This document shows, one piece after another, positions 7,721 to 18,815 of a stretch of DNA of 64,000 nucleotides. The position numbers were made by a program, and so were the translations under genes. How positions within the stretch are numbered: the stretch's first letter is position 1; the number at the start of each line of letters is the position of its first letter. The notes below the pieces were generated by a model. It saw only the letters and a program-made list of their open reading frames with translations, was not told the DNA's origin and made no database searches. Origin of the DNA: Paraburkholderia sp. BL23I1N1 (lineage in GTDB: Bacteria; Pseudomonadota; Gammaproteobacteria; Burkholderiales; Burkholderiaceae); NCBI RefSeq assembly GCF_003610295.1, contig NZ_RAPV01000002.1:1054001-1118000 (forward strand), given 5' to 3'.

Positions 7721-10700
7721 TCAATTCGCTTCCACGGTCGAAGCCGGAGCGTCCATCTTACCGCGATCGCCCTTCACCCGCTCGATGTGCGGTTTCGACC
7801 ACGAACCGGTGATCGCGTACTCGCGCGCAAACGCCGTGGAGACCGATTTGCTGAAGGCCAGGTCGGCCACCAGCGCGCCAAGCCCGAGGAACGGATTGAT
7901 CACGGTCGCGGCGATCACGGCGGCGCCGGCGCTGATGGTCGGCACGATCTGCACGTGCAGATCCTGGGTTTCCTGCGCCAGATCCACCGAGCCCTTCATT
8001 TCAGCGCGGGCCGGCGCCGTCACCATCTCGAAGTTCTCGGTGCGGCCAATGCCGTTGTGGATCTCGCCCGTGCCGGTGACGTGCTCGAAAGGCAGCCCTT
8101 CGCCGATCACGTCGCGGAAATTGAGCGTGGCGAAGCGCGCGAGGCTTTGCAGGCTGAGCACGCCCAGCAGTTTCGCGACGCCCGGGTCGACCTTGAGAAT
8201 CTGCCCATGGCGCAGATCGACGGCCAGATTGCCGTTGAGCGTCGGGTAGTCGATGGCGGTGGGGCCGCCGCGCCACACGACCTTGCCCGACAGCGTGCCG
8301 CTGCCGGCCTTGATCGTGTGCGGCTGGCCGAAGCGCTCCAGCAGCCCGCCGGCGTCCTTGATGTCGAGTTTGAAATCGAACACGGTACGGCGCGGCGTCG
8401 CTTCGTCGGCCGTATTGCCAAGGCCCGTCGACGTGCGCCAGTTCGCGGTCGCGGTCAGCGTGGCAGCGGGGTTGGTGATGTCGAGTTTGTCGAGTTGCCA
8501 GACCGGCACGCCGTCTTCTTCGAAGTTGTGCGCGTCGACCTCGAGCCGGCCAATGTTGCGATCCCGCACGATCAACTCGTTGACCACCAGATCGATCGAC
8601 GGCATGTTCTGAGCCGGCGCGGACATGGCCTGGCCAAGCAGATCCTTGTCCGTGGCCGAGGGAATCACCACGCGGGCAAAGCGTGCCTGCAGCGTGCCCG
8701 GCGATTCCTTATTGGCGCCCGGCAGCCAGGAAACGTGGCCCGACACCTGGTTCGACGCGATATTGGCTTGCCATTTGCTGTCCGCATGCGACGCGCCGAC
8801 GATCACGCTGTCCCAATGCCGCTTGAGCAGCGTCAGGGTCCCGATGTGCAGCGCGAAGCGGTTCGGCAGGAATTGCGCGAGGGTCGGGTTCGGCGCAGCC
8901 GGCGCTGCCGTGGCGCTGGGCGCGGGCGTTGGCGCTTCCTTGTTGCGCATCTGCGTGATGAGCGCGCGCCAGGCGTCGGCGTCGAACGTTTCGAGGTCGA
9001 CGGCGGCGATCACGCCATCGGACGGCAAATCGGCGGGCTTGTTGACGCCGATCGCGCCGCTCACGACCGTCGGCGGTGTTTTGGGCTGGTAACGCAGCAG
9101 GTAGGTGGCGGCGATCGGGCCAAAGGTGAGATCGGTGCGTTCCAGACCGGCTTCGCTCGCGTCGGTGGAAGGGCGGACCGCGAAGTGCAGCGGCATCGGC
9201 GTGCCGACCGGTTTGTCGAACGGCGCGGGGAAATCGAGCGCAAGGCCGCTCAGATCGGAGTTCGCCGTGACCTCCGGCAACCGCCCCTTGGCGCCGCGCA
9301 CATTGAGCGCGTAGGGCGCGGTGCCGCTCATGCGTGTCAGCACCTGGGCGGCCGGGCCATGCAGATTCAGGCCGCGCGCGGCATCGGCGGCGATGTGGCC
9401 GCCGAGGGCGAGTGCATACGTGCCGTCCTGCTTCAGGCCACCATTCGCATGCACGTCGCCGCCGAGGAACTGGCCCGAGAGCCGGTCGAGCTGCGCCGTA
9501 TGTTCGGTAAAGCGCACCTTGCCGTTCAGTTGCGACAACGGCGGCACGTTATCGACAGTCAAACGATTGTTCTGGAAGCCCACCGCGCCTTCCACGCCGA
9601 TATGCGGCTTCGGCGTGCGCGGCACGGTCAGTTTGAGCGCCAGCGCGGCGGGGCCTTCGGCGTGCACTTTCTCGGTCGCATGTTTGGACATGATGCCGAG
9701 CGAGCTTTCGTTGACGTAGTCGAGCATGTCCGCAAGCGGCCCGCGACCGTTACCCGTGATGACGAGGTCGGACGCCTTGGTGCCGAGGTCGTCGATCCTG
9801 CCGTTCACCTTGTTCAAGGCGACCTGCTTGTAACGGGCGCGGTCGACATCGAAGCGCAGCACGTTCTGCTTGAGCTCGAACACGCCGTCGATGCCATCCA
9901 GCGGCGGCCACACGTTCGGCGTGCCGTTCTTCATCTTGCGCGGCGGGTACGGCGAAGGGTCGAACTTGCCGCCCTTGAACGGCGCGACGATATGGAAGAT
10001 CCCGGCTTCCGGGGCGCGGGAGTAGGGGAATTTGGTCAGATCGCCGTGGATTTCGATCGTCGCGCCGTGCGATACGCCGGCTTGCAGCCCATGGCCGAGA
10101 TAGATGCGCAGCTTTTCGCTGATGCTGGTCGGCAGATAGCGGACGATGCGCGCGACTTGCGCCCGGTGGAAGTCGGCCTTCAGATCGAGCGAGCCGCGCC
10201 CATGGCCCGGGTTGCTGTAATCGGCGGTGGCGGTGGCGTCGGCGTCCGCGTTCGAGATGCCGAAGTCGGCCAGTTTGACGGCGAACGCACGGTGATTTTC
10301 GCCCGGCGCTTTCGGCGAGATGGTCCAGTCGGCCCGGCCGTGCATGCGGTCGAGCTTCAGGCGCGGGTCGTCGAACACGCCCGGCAGCGTAATCGCGACG
10401 TTGGAAGTGTCGAGCGTGGCGGTGCCGTGGTTTTCGTCGGCGTCGACCGTGCCCCACAGGTTTTCGATGCCGGGAATGCCGGCGCGCGGGTGATTCAGCG
10501 GGGTGAGCCCCGGCGGCGGTTCCTGCGCGGCGATGCTGATGCCCCGCAGGTCGCCCTTGAAGCGATAGCGCTCGATCGGCTCGGCGCCGCTCGGCCGGTG
10601 GTCACTGCCCGCTTCGCCGGATTCGGGTTTGCCGCGTTCGATTTCGATCACGTAGTTCGCCACCATGCCACGCGGATTGAAGCGCACCAGATTGTTCAGC

Positions 10701-11920
10701 AAGGGGCGCGGGAACGGCAGCGCGCGGGCGAATTCGGCGAGGATGCCCAGGTCGACGCGGTCGCCATTGACGCTGACGAGTTGCCCATGCTGCAGCGAGG
10801 CGGTCCGATAGTGGCCGTTCAGCGTGGTTAGCGCGAGGGTGCGGGTGAGCGGCGTACCGTCGTCGAGCGGCGGCTGGCCGAGTTCGGCGTGCAAGTTCTT
10901 CAGTTGCAGCGTGTAGTCGCCCTGGTTGACCTCGACACGCCATGAGAAACTGGCGATCGGCACCACCAGCTTGGGCTGGGTCGGGCGCACCCGCATCGAG
11001 ACGTCCGTGCCGGCCAGCTTGCCGCTTGCCGACGTCATGTGGCCATCGGCGAAGTCAGCCCAGATCGCATTGTCGATGCGGCCGGCGAACGTCTCGATCG
11101 GGAAATTGATGTAACGCGCGAGGGTCGGCAGATCGACCGGACCGGTCGACATATAGACCTGGCCGGCCCAGTTGACCGGCTTGCCGATCGCGGAGAGCCG
11201 GGCGTGTTTGAAATGCGTGCGGAAGTCGATCGGCCCGTGCAGGACCTGGCCGTCGGCGGGCGCTTGCAACGCGAGCCGGTGATCGTAGCCGTCGTTGAGA
11301 ATCGCGATCCGGATGTCGCGCAGGGCGAGTTCCGGCGCGTCATGCTGGGCATCGCGCCAGCGCAGCACCCCGCCACGCACGACGATCGCCTGTTGGCGCA
11401 AGAGCCAGGTGGACAGCGTGTCGTTGCCGCTGTGCCGGGTGGGCACCGGCACGCCCGCCACCGAAATCACGCCGTCGCTGCTGCGCGACACCAGCACGTC
11501 GGGCTGATCGACGATCAGGCTGGAAAGCGCGGGATGGAATTGCCAGAGCGACTTCCACGAAAGCGAGGCGGTGGCGTGCGGAATAGTCAGTGCCGCTTTG
11601 CCTTCATGGTCGCGGATGACGATATCGGTGACGTCGAGGCCCGGTTGAAAACCGCTCCAATGCGGCGCCAGCTTGCCGATGGTGAACTGCGTGTGCAGCT
11701 TCTCGGAGACCGTGGCTTCGATGCGCGGGCGGAACGAGTCGACGCGCGGCAGCACCACGTAACGCAAGCCAAGAAAGAGCGCCGCCGCGATGAAGTAAAA
11801 GGCGAGTGCGAACGCCAGCAGCACATGGGACGTCCGATGCAGCACCACGTGGGCGCTTCCGCTCGCGGGCCGGACCTGCCTGGTTTCGTGCGGGTCGGCG
11901 GATTCGTTTCGCTCGGACAT
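7721..11920 (-). CDS. yhdP: YhdP-family AsmA-like protein (DUF3971/AsmA2)
   Basis: A very large protein of about 1,399 residues from the start MSERNES. One N-terminal membrane helix (about residues 30-52, LLAFALAFYFIAAALFLGL) is followed by a long beta-rich periplasmic region. A C-terminal AsmA-like part contains KVDPGVAKLLGVLSLQSLARF and INPFLGLGALVADLAF, which are characteristic of YhdP. Family members form bridge-like proteins that move phospholipid towards the outer membrane. It is divergent from glnE, and the stretch between the two starts (186 bp) must hold both promoters. A Gly/Ala/Pro-rich linker near residue 1,000 is low complexity. Confidence 0.88.
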   Translation of the reverse strand: MSERNESADPHETRQVRPASGSAHVVLHRTSHVLLAFALAFYFIAAALFLGLRYVVLPRVDSFRPRIEATVSEKLHTQFTIGKLAPHWSGFQPGLDVTDIVIRDHEGKAALTIPHATASLSWKSLWQFHPALSSLIVDQPDVLVSRSSDGVISVAGVPVPTRHSGNDTLSTWLLRQQAIVVRGGVLRWRDAQHDAPELALRDIRIAILNDGYDHRLALQAPADGQVLHGPIDFRTHFKHARLSAIGKPVNWAGQVYMSTGPVDLPTLARYINFPIETFAGRIDNAIWADFADGHMTSASGKLAGTDVSMRVRPTQPKLVVPIASFSWRVEVNQGDYTLQLKNLHAELGQPPLDDGTPLTRTLALTTLNGHYRTASLQHGQLVSVNGDRVDLGILAEFARALPFPRPLLNNLVRFNPRGMVANYVIEIERGKPESGEAGSDHRPSGAEPIERYRFKGDLRGISIAAQEPPPGLTPLNHPRAGIPGIENLWGTVDADENHGTATLDTSNVAITLPGVFDDPRLKLDRMHGRADWTISPKAPGENHRAFAVKLADFGISNADADATATADYSNPGHGRGSLDLKADFHRAQVARIVRYLPTSISEKLRIYLGHGLQAGVSHGATIEIHGDLTKFPYSRAPEAGIFHIVAPFKGGKFDPSPYPPRKMKNGTPNVWPPLDGIDGVFELKQNVLRFDVDRARYKQVALNKVNGRIDDLGTKASDLVITGNGRGPLADMLDYVNESSLGIMSKHATEKVHAEGPAALALKLTVPRTPKPHIGVEGAVGFQNNRLTVDNVPPLSQLNGKVRFTEHTAQLDRLSGQFLGGDVHANGGLKQDGTYALALGGHIAADAARGLNLHGPAAQVLTRMSGTAPYALNVRGAKGRLPEVTANSDLSGLALDFPAPFDKPVGTPMPLHFAVRPSTDASEAGLERTDLTFGPIAATYLLRYQPKTPPTVVSGAIGVNKPADLPSDGVIAAVDLETFDADAWRALITQMRNKEAPTPAPSATAAPAAPNPTLAQFLPNRFALHIGTLTLLKRHWDSVIVGASHADSKWQANIASNQVSGHVSWLPGANKESPGTLQARFARVVIPSATDKDLLGQAMSAPAQNMPSIDLVVNELIVRDRNIGRLEVDAHNFEEDGVPVWQLDKLDITNPAATLTATANWRTSTGLGNTADEATPRRTVFDFKLDIKDAGGLLERFGQPHTIKAGSGTLSGKVVWRGGPTAIDYPTLNGNLAVDLRHGQILKVDPGVAKLLGVLSLQSLARFATLNFRDVIGEGLPFEHVTGTGEIHNGIGRTENFEMVTAPARAEMKGSVDLAQETQDLHVQIVPTISAGAAVIAATVINPFLGLGALVADLAFSKSVSTAFAREYAITGSWSKPHIERVKGDRGKMDAPASTVEAN

Positions 11921-12106
11921 GCTGCGGCGGGTGGGCGTATGGTAGTTTTGCGAATTAACGACGAAATGTAACACACGGGAAAGCGTCGGCGAACTTCCGG
12001 CAAACCCTTTGTGCATGCCGTCTCGCGAGCTGCGCGAGGCCGCCGGACCCGTGTGTTGCAGCGAACCGAACAACGCCGATCAGGCAACGAGCGAGCCAGA
12101 CCCTTG

Positions 12107-14899
12107 ATGACTGACGCCACACTCCTGAGTTCCAGCTATTCGCATTACGCGGCGCGCGCCGCGGCGGCCCGTCCGCAAATCGTGGCGCACGTGGCGGCGC
12201 TCGCGTCCGCACCCCTTAGCCGCGAACGGATCGACGCGCGCTTTGACGTGTTATGCGCCGAGGCAGCAGGCGCGGGCGGCGGCCCGTTGAGCGAGGATGC
12301 GCTCAAACGCGCCTTGCGCCAATTGCGCACAGAGGTTTTTTGCGCCGTGATGGAGCGCGACCTGGCGGGCGAGGCGGATGTCGCCGAAGTCACCGGCGCG
12401 ATGACCGATCTGGCGGAGACGACGATCCAGCGGGCCTTGGCCGTGGTGTCCGCCGAGCTCGAAACGCTTTACGGCGAGCCGCGCGGACCACAGGGCGAGC
12501 GCCTCGCGCTTGGCGTGGTCGGGATGGGCAAGCTGGGCGGACGCGAATTGAATGTTTCGTCGGATATCGACCTCATCTTCGTGTATGAAGAAGACGGTGA
12601 GACTGCGGGCGGTCAGCGTTCGCCGATCGCCACTCAGGACTTTTTCACGCGTCTGGGCAAACGCCTGATCGGCGCGTTGGCCGAGGTGACCGCCGACGGT
12701 TACGTGTTCCGGGTCGATATGCGCTTGCGGCCGAACGGCGATTCGGGGCCGCTCGTGTGCAGCCTCGGCATGCTCGAAGAGTATTTCTACGTGCAGGGCC
12801 GCGAGTGGGAGCGCTATGCATGGATCAAGGGCCGGCTCGTGTCCGAATGCGCGAGCGAGGCGGCAGTGCGGCTGCAGAAGCAGCTCGACGCGATCGTCAC
12901 GCCGTTCGTCTATCGGCGTTATCTCGACTTCGGCGTGATCAGCGCGATTCGCGCGCTGCATTTGCAGATTCGCCAGGAAGCGCAGCGGCGCGCCTCGATG
13001 CGGCCCGACAAGGCCGACGACATCAAGCTGGGTCGCGGCGGCATCCGCGAAATCGAATTCAGCGCTCAGGTCTTTCAGCTGATCCGGGGCGGCCAGGATG
13101 CCGGCTTCCGGGTGCGTCCGACGCTCGCCGTGTTGCGCCACGCGGCCACGCATGGGCTGATCGATACCTCGGTCTGCGTGAAGCTTTCACAGGCGTACCG
13201 CTTCCTGCGCGAACTCGAGCACCGCCTGCAATACCGCAACGACGCGCAAACCCACGCGATGCCGGTCGATCCTGAGGAACGTGCGGCACTCGCGCACGCC
13301 ATGGGTTGCGACGACTATGCCGCGTTGATACTCAAGCTCGACGCGCATCGCGAGTTGGTCGAGCAGCAGTTCGACCAGATTTTTGCCGACAAGGTGAGCG
13401 GCCGCGACGGTTGCGGCGCACCGGAAGACGGCGCGGCGGCGTGGGTCTGGAGCAGCGCGCTCGCCGACGACAGCGCTGACGACGCGCTTCAGGCGCGCCT
13501 GGTCGAACTGGGTGTGTCCGGGCCGGGCGAGTTGCTGACGCGCCTGCGCGCGGTCTGGCAGTCGTCGCGTTACGCAGGGCTTGCCGAGCGTAGCCGGCAG
13601 CGCTTCGACATCGTCGCGCAGCGTGCGCTGGAAGCCGCGCGTACGCTGGAGCCGCCTGAACGGCGCGGCGATACGGTGGCGCGCTTCTTCGACCTGCTCG
13701 AAGCCGTGAGCCGGCGTGGCGCGTACCTTGCACTGCTGACGGAATATCCGCAGGCGCTGCATCGGGTGCTGTCGGTGCTGGGCGGTTCGCGCTGGGCCGC
13801 CGGCTATCTGATCCGCCACCCGCAATTGCTTGACGAACTCCTCGACGACGAGGCGATGGACAGTCCGTTCGATTGGCCTGAGTTCAAGCGCACGCTGCGC
13901 TTGCGGCTGGCCGCAGCGGACGGCGTCGAGCAGCAAATGGATCTGCTGCGTCACGCGCACCAGGCCGAGGTGTTCCGCATTCTGTTGATCGATCTGGCCG
14001 GCAGGCTGAGTGTCGAGCATGTGAGCGACCGTCTGTCCGAACTTGCCGACGCTGTGCTCGACGTCACGCTCGAAGCCGTCTGGAATCAATTGGCCAAACG
14101 CCACCGCGAGGTGCCGAAGTTTGCGGTGATCGCGTACGGCAAGCTGGGCGGCAAGGAGCTCGGCTACGCGTCCGATCTCGACGTCATCTTCCTCTACGAC
14201 GATCCGGACGATGCCGCCGCCGACGTTTATGCCACCTACACGCGCCGTCTCATCACCTGGCTCACGACGGCGACCGGCGCGGGCACCTTGTTCGACGTCG
14301 ACTTGCGGCTGCGGCCGAACGGCGAGTCGGGCCTGCTCGTGACCGATCTGGACGCGTTCCGCCGTTATCAACTGCGCGAAGGCGATGCCGCCAATACCGC
14401 CTGGGTGTGGGAGCATCAGGCGTTGAGCCGCGCGCGTTACTGCGCGGGCGACGCCGAAATCGGCGCGAAATTCGAGCAGATTCGCGAACAGGTGCTGACC
14501 ACGCCGCGTGAAGCCGGGCCGCTCGCGAAGGAAATCGTCGAGATGCGCGAACGCGTCGAGGCGGGGCATCCGAACCATACGGCGCTGTTCGACCTGAAGC
14601 ATGATCGCGGAGGCATGGTCGATATCGAATTCACCGTGCAGTACTGGGTGCTGCTGCATGCGGCGAGCGATCCTGAACTGATCCGCAATACCGGCAACAT
14701 TGCGTTGCTGCGTGAGGTGTCGCGCTTCGGCCTGATGAGCGAGGCGGAAGCGGAGACGCTCGGCGCCGCTTACCGGATTTACCGGAAGTTGCAGCACAAG
14801 CTGCGGCTGGACGGGATGGAGAAGGCGCGCGTCGATCCGGAGCTGGTGGTGACTCAGCGAGAGGCGGTATTGGGGCTTTGGACGCGGGTGTTTGGCTGA
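12107..14899 (+). CDS. glnE: Bifunctional glutamine synthetase adenylyltransferase/deadenylylase
   Basis: A 930-residue protein with two nucleotidyltransferase domains, as in all GlnE proteins. The N-terminal deadenylylase has GMGKLGGRELNVSSDIDLIF and the C-terminal adenylylase has YGKLGGKELGYASDLDVIFLYDD. Each is followed by a helical domain with RGGIREIEF or RGGMVDIEF. It adenylylates glutamine synthetase to switch it off when nitrogen is plentiful, under PII control. Start 12107 (MTDATLL) matches the family N-terminus; a longer frame to 12011 overlaps the opposite gene's leader. It converges with recN with a single base between the stop codons. Confidence 0.96.
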   Translation: MTDATLLSSSYSHYAARAAAARPQIVAHVAALASAPLSRERIDARFDVLCAEAAGAGGGPLSEDALKRALRQLRTEVFCAVMERDLAGEADVAEVTGAMTDLAETTIQRALAVVSAELETLYGEPRGPQGERLALGVVGMGKLGGRELNVSSDIDLIFVYEEDGETAGGQRSPIATQDFFTRLGKRLIGALAEVTADGYVFRVDMRLRPNGDSGPLVCSLGMLEEYFYVQGREWERYAWIKGRLVSECASEAAVRLQKQLDAIVTPFVYRRYLDFGVISAIRALHLQIRQEAQRRASMRPDKADDIKLGRGGIREIEFSAQVFQLIRGGQDAGFRVRPTLAVLRHAATHGLIDTSVCVKLSQAYRFLRELEHRLQYRNDAQTHAMPVDPEERAALAHAMGCDDYAALILKLDAHRELVEQQFDQIFADKVSGRDGCGAPEDGAAAWVWSSALADDSADDALQARLVELGVSGPGELLTRLRAVWQSSRYAGLAERSRQRFDIVAQRALEAARTLEPPERRGDTVARFFDLLEAVSRRGAYLALLTEYPQALHRVLSVLGGSRWAAGYLIRHPQLLDELLDDEAMDSPFDWPEFKRTLRLRLAAADGVEQQMDLLRHAHQAEVFRILLIDLAGRLSVEHVSDRLSELADAVLDVTLEAVWNQLAKRHREVPKFAVIAYGKLGGKELGYASDLDVIFLYDDPDDAAADVYATYTRRLITWLTTATGAGTLFDVDLRLRPNGESGLLVTDLDAFRRYQLREGDAANTAWVWEHQALSRARYCAGDAEIGAKFEQIREQVLTTPREAGPLAKEIVEMRERVEAGHPNHTALFDLKHDRGGMVDIEFTVQYWVLLHAASDPELIRNTGNIALLREVSRFGLMSEAEAETLGAAYRIYRKLQHKLRLDGMEKARVDPELVVTQREAVLGLWTRVFG

Positions 14900-14900
14900 T

Positions 14901-16571
14901 CTAAGCCGCCAGCATTTCCTTCGCGTGCTTGCGGGTGGTCGCGGTGATCTCCAGCCCGCCGAGCATTCGCGCGACTTCTTCGACGCGGCTCGCGCGGTCG
15001 AGCGAGGTCACGCTGCTCACCGTGCCGCCCTTGCCGTTACCCGCTTTCGCCACCTGGAAATGATGGTCGCCACGCGCGGCAACCTGCGGCAAGTGCGTGA
15101 CGCACAGCACCTGACGCGCCTGCCCCAGTTGATGCAGCAACCGTCCAACCACTTCAGCGACACCGCCGCCGATCCCCGTATCCACTTCGTCGAAGATCAG
15201 GGTTGGTGTCGGACTCGCGGCACTCGCAATGACCGCCAGGGCGAGACTGATCCGCGCCAGTTCTCCACCTGAGGCAACTTTCGCGAGTGGCCGCAACGGC
15301 ACGCCGGCATGACCGGCGACGCGGAATTCGATCTGCTCCAGCCCATGTGCGCCGCCTTCCGGCAGTTGCACCAACGCCACTTCGAAGCTGCCGCCTTTCA
15401 TTGACAGTTCCTGCATGCCGGTGGTCACGGCGGCGCCTAGAGATTTGCCGGCCTTGGCGCGCGCCTTCGACAGTTTTTTTGCTTCGGTGAGGAAAGTTTC
15501 TTTTGCTTTGGCAACCGCTGCGTGCAGGCTGTCGAGATCCGCTGCGGCGTCGAGCGCGGCGAGTTGCGCGCGGCGCGCCTCGTGTTCCTCCGGCAGCGTT
15601 TCCGGCTTCAAGCGGAATTTGCGTGCGGCCGAGTGCAGCGCGTCGAGACGCTTTTCGACCTGGGCGAGCCGGTCGGGATCCAGTTCGAGCTTCTGCGCGT
15701 AGTGGCTGAGCGAATAGGCCGCTTCCTGCAACTGGATCTCGGCCGGTTCAAGCGCCGCCAGCACATCGTTCAGCGCCGGGTCGATCTCAGCGAGGTCGCG
15801 CACCTTCGAGACGATCGAGGCGAGATGCGTGATCATCGCCTCGTCCGATTCGGACAGCGCGCCGAGCGCCCCTTGAACGCCGTCGATCAGATTGGCTGAA
15901 TGCGACAGGCGCCGATGCTCGGTGTTGACCTCTTCCCATTCGCCCGGTTGCGGCGAAAGTTTGTCCAGTTCGGTGAGCTGCCAGGCGAGGCGCTCGCGCT
16001 CCAGCTGCAGTTCGCGGTCGCGTGTTTGCGCATGCTCGACGGCCTGAACCTTTTCCCGCCATGACCGCCATGCACGAGTGACGGCTGCCGCGGTTTCCGT
16101 GAGGCCGGCATGGGTGTCGAACAGTTCGCGTTGCGCGTCCGGGCGCATCAGCAACTGGTGCGCGTGTTGCCCGTGAATATCCACCAGCATCTCGCCGACT
16201 TCGCGCAACTGCGCGAGCGTCGCCACCGTGCCGTTGATGAACGCCCGCGAGCGGCCGTTCGCATCTACCACGCGACGCAGCATCACCGTGCCGCCATGAT
16301 GGCCTTCGTCGGCGGTCACGCCGAGCGCCTGCTCGTCGAGCCATTGATCGACCTGCGCATGCGTGTCGAACTCCGCAGTGACGTCGGCGCGGCTCTCGCC
16401 GGTGCGCACCACGTTCGCATCGGCACGGGCGCCGAGCGCTAGCGCTAGCGCGTCGATCAGGATCGACTTGCCGGCGCCTGTTTCGCCGGAGAAAACGGTA
16501 AAGCCGCTGTCGAATTCGAGATCGAGCGCGGCGACGATGACGAAGTCGCGTATCGAGAGGTGGCGAAGCAT
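14901..16571 (-). CDS. recN: DNA repair protein RecN
   Basis: A 556-residue SMC-like ATPase. Walker A GETGAGKS is near residue 30, a long coiled-coil middle follows (about 160-370), and near the C-terminus are SGGELARISLALAV and Walker B LIFDEVDTGIGG. RecN assists recombinational repair of double-strand breaks. The N-terminus MLRHLSIRDFVIV is the canonical family start. It is convergent with glnE and lies downstream of nadK on the same strand, 108 bp away. No LexA box was identified. Confidence 0.96.
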   Translation of the reverse strand: MLRHLSIRDFVIVAALDLEFDSGFTVFSGETGAGKSILIDALALALGARADANVVRTGESRADVTAEFDTHAQVDQWLDEQALGVTADEGHHGGTVMLRRVVDANGRSRAFINGTVATLAQLREVGEMLVDIHGQHAHQLLMRPDAQRELFDTHAGLTETAAAVTRAWRSWREKVQAVEHAQTRDRELQLERERLAWQLTELDKLSPQPGEWEEVNTEHRRLSHSANLIDGVQGALGALSESDEAMITHLASIVSKVRDLAEIDPALNDVLAALEPAEIQLQEAAYSLSHYAQKLELDPDRLAQVEKRLDALHSAARKFRLKPETLPEEHEARRAQLAALDAAADLDSLHAAVAKAKETFLTEAKKLSKARAKAGKSLGAAVTTGMQELSMKGGSFEVALVQLPEGGAHGLEQIEFRVAGHAGVPLRPLAKVASGGELARISLALAVIASAASPTPTLIFDEVDTGIGGGVAEVVGRLLHQLGQARQVLCVTHLPQVAARGDHHFQVAKAGNGKGGTVSSVTSLDRASRVEEVARMLGGLEITATTRKHAKEMLAA

Positions 16572-16679
16572 GGAGGTCGTCTGGTGAGCTTGAATTTCAG
16601 GGTTCGGCAGCGGCGGCGTTCGTGTTCCGATCTTCCGGCCGTCTGGCGTTCCGGCGTTCCGGCGGCCCGTCCGGGCCGC

Positions 16680-17582
16680 TCAGGGCTTGGTATCTTCTTC
16701 GTGCGACGGGTATTCGTTCCAGTGCAGCTTTTTGCGCAGCGTGGCGTAGTGGCTGTAGCCGACCGGGTGCAGCATCGGCACCGTATGACGCGAGCGGCGC
16801 ACTTCGATCGTGTCGCCCAATTCCAGCGAGGTGAACGACTGCATGTCGAAATTGACGTTCACTTCGCGGCCCGAAACGATCTGGATGCTTACCTTCGAGT
16901 CGTCCGGCAGCACGATTGGCCGGTTCGACAGCGCATGCGGCGCGATCGGCACCAGCACGATGCCTTGCAATTGCGGGTGCAGGATGGGCCCCTGCGAAGA
17001 CAGCGCGTAGGCGGTTGAACCCGTAGGCGTGGCGACGATCAGGCCGTCCGAGCGCTGGTTGTACATGAATCGCCCGTCCACCGAGACATGCAGTTCCGCC
17101 ATGCCCGAGAAACCGCTGCGGTTGACCACTACGTCGTTGAAGGCAAGCGCGTGATAGATCGGGTTGCCGTCGCGCATGATGCGCGCTTCAAGCAGCATGC
17201 GCTCTTCGCGCTCGAAGTTGCCGGAGAGCATTTGCGGCACGATCTCGCGCATGTCGGAGATCGGAATGTCGGTAATGAAGCCGAGCCGCCCGTGGTTGAT
17301 GCCGATCAGCGGCGTGCGGTAGGGCGCAAGCTGGCGGCCAATGCCCAGCATCGTGCCGTCGCCGCCCAGCACCACCGCAACGTCGGCACGCGCGCCGATC
17401 TCGGCGGGACGCAGCGCCGGATAGTCGGTGACGCCGATTTCGGCGGCGGTGTCGGCTTCGAACACGACCTCGAAGCCGCGCCTCGCGATGCACGAGGCGA
17501 GCTCGGTCAGCGGCTCGCCAATGCCCGGCGTATTGTTGCGCCCGACGAGCGCGACGGTCTTGAACTGGCTAGTCACTTGCAT
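16680..17582 (-). CDS. nadK: NAD kinase
   Basis: A 300-residue NAD kinase that makes NADP+ from NAD+ and ATP. It shows the GGDGTML motif, [13 protein letters not shown], and the NAD-binding [17 protein letters not shown] with [16 protein letters not shown]. The length and the N-terminal VALVGRNN strand fit the bacterial family. It is divergent from hrcA across a 213-bp spacer and is followed by recN, the usual order in Burkholderia relatives. Confidence 0.96.
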   Translation of the reverse strand: MQVTSQFKTVALVGRNNTPGIGEPLTELASCIARRGFEVVFEADTAAEIGVTDYPALRPAEIGARADVAVVLGGDGTMLGIGRQLAPYRTPLIGINHGRLGFITDIPISDMREIVPQMLSGNFEREERMLLEARIMRDGNPIYHALAFNDVVVNRSGFSGMAELHVSVDGRFMYNQRSDGLIVATPTGSTAYALSSQGPILHPQLQGIVLVPIAPHALSNRPIVLPDDSKVSIQIVSGREVNVNFDMQSFTSLELGDTIEVRRSRHTVPMLHPVGYSHYATLRKKLHWNEYPSHEEDTKP

Positions 17583-17795
17583 GCCGGCATTACACCATAG
17601 GTAGGGCCTGAAAAGAACCGCAGACAGACCCGGTAGCGAGCCTGCTCAAGCGGGCGCCAGCGGCTTGGGCGATTATCGTTAGAATGGTGAAATCTTGATG
17701 ACATGCGCGCCGGATCTAGTCCGGCGGCGCGATAGTCAGGGGGTGGCGCCGTTAGCGCTCGCTGTAGTCGTGTCATTGAGCTAAAATTTTCCGTC

Positions 17796-18815
17796 ATGCT
17801 AGATCCCCGCGCACAAACCCTCCTCAAAACGCTGATCGAGCGCTACATCGCCGAAGGTCAGCCGGTCGGCTCGCGCACGTTGTCTCGTTATTCCGGCCTC
17901 GAACTGAGCCCGGCGACGATCCGCAACGTGATGTCCGACCTCGAGGACCTGGGGCTCGTGATCAGTCCGCATACGTCAGCGGGCCGCATTCCGACGCCGC
18001 GTGGCTACCGGCTGTTCGTGGATACCATGCTGACGGTGGAATCCGCCGCGGACGAAGAAGCGGTGATGCGTATCGTCAAGACAACGCTGCAGGCGGGCGA
18101 ACCGCAGAAAGTCGTCGCCGCGGCGGCCAGCGTGCTGTCCAATCTGTCGCAGTTCGCCGGTGTGGTGCTTACGCCGCGCCGCAGCCACGTGTTCAAGCAG
18201 ATCGAATTCATGCGCCTGTCGGACAAGCGCATCCTGCTGATCATCGTGACGCCCGAGGGCGACGTGCAGAACCGCATCATGGCGACCCAGCGCGACTTCT
18301 CGCCTTCGCAGCTGGTGGAGGCCTCCAATTACATCAACGCGCACTTCGCGGGCCTTTCGTTCGACGACGTGCGCCGCCGCTTGCGCGAAGAAATCGACGA
18401 GTTGCGCGGCGATATGACCACGCTGATGCACGCTGCGGTCACGGCCAGCACGGATGAATCCGATACCGGCGAGACCGTGCTGATTTCCGGCGAGCGCAAC
18501 CTGCTCGAAGTTGCCGACCTTTCGTCGGACATGGCGCGCTTGCGCAAGCTGTTCGATGTGTTCGACCAAAAGACCAGTCTCCTTCAGTTGCTCGACGTGT
18601 CGAGTCACGCCGCGGGCGTGCAGATTTTTATCGGCGGCGAGTCGAATCTCGTGCCGATCGAGGAAATGAGCGTGGTGACCGCGCCTTACGAGGTGAACGG
18701 CAAGATAGTCGGCACGCTCGGCGTGATCGGGCCGACCCGCATGGCCTACAACCGCGTGATTCCGATTGTCGACATCACCGCGCGGCTGCTTTCCCTCACG
18801 CTGAGTCAGCAGTAA
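17796..18815 (+). CDS. hrcA: Heat-inducible transcription repressor HrcA
   Basis: A 339-residue protein with an N-terminal winged helix (about 1-75; [29 protein letters not shown], then SAGRIPT) and a GAF-like dimer domain ending in [18 protein letters not shown]. HrcA represses heat-shock genes by binding CIRCE elements and depends on GroE for activity. No good CIRCE copy was seen near its own start or near grpE/dnaK, so its target, typically groESL, is probably elsewhere. Confidence 0.95.
   Translation: MLDPRAQTLLKTLIERYIAEGQPVGSRTLSRYSGLELSPATIRNVMSDLEDLGLVISPHTSAGRIPTPRGYRLFVDTMLTVESAADEEAVMRIVKTTLQAGEPQKVVAAAASVLSNLSQFAGVVLTPRRSHVFKQIEFMRLSDKRILLIIVTPEGDVQNRIMATQRDFSPSQLVEASNYINAHFAGLSFDDVRRRLREEIDELRGDMTTLMHAAVTASTDESDTGETVLISGERNLLEVADLSSDMARLRKLFDVFDQKTSLLQLLDVSSHAAGVQIFIGGESNLVPIEEMSVVTAPYEVNGKIVGTLGVIGPTRMAYNRVIPIVDITARLLSLTLSQQ

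Noticed and set aside
6965..10831. A 1,288-codon open frame on the plus strand opposite yhdP
   Set aside because: It is the antisense shadow of a high-G+C gene: Arg/Gly/Val-rich, no domain signature, and yhdP on the other strand has clear AsmA-type motifs.
17750..17785. TTAGCGCTC and GAGCTAA upstream of hrcA as a CIRCE element
   Set aside because: The spacer is 17 bases instead of 9 and the right arm lacks the GAGTGC part, so it does not fit CIRCE.
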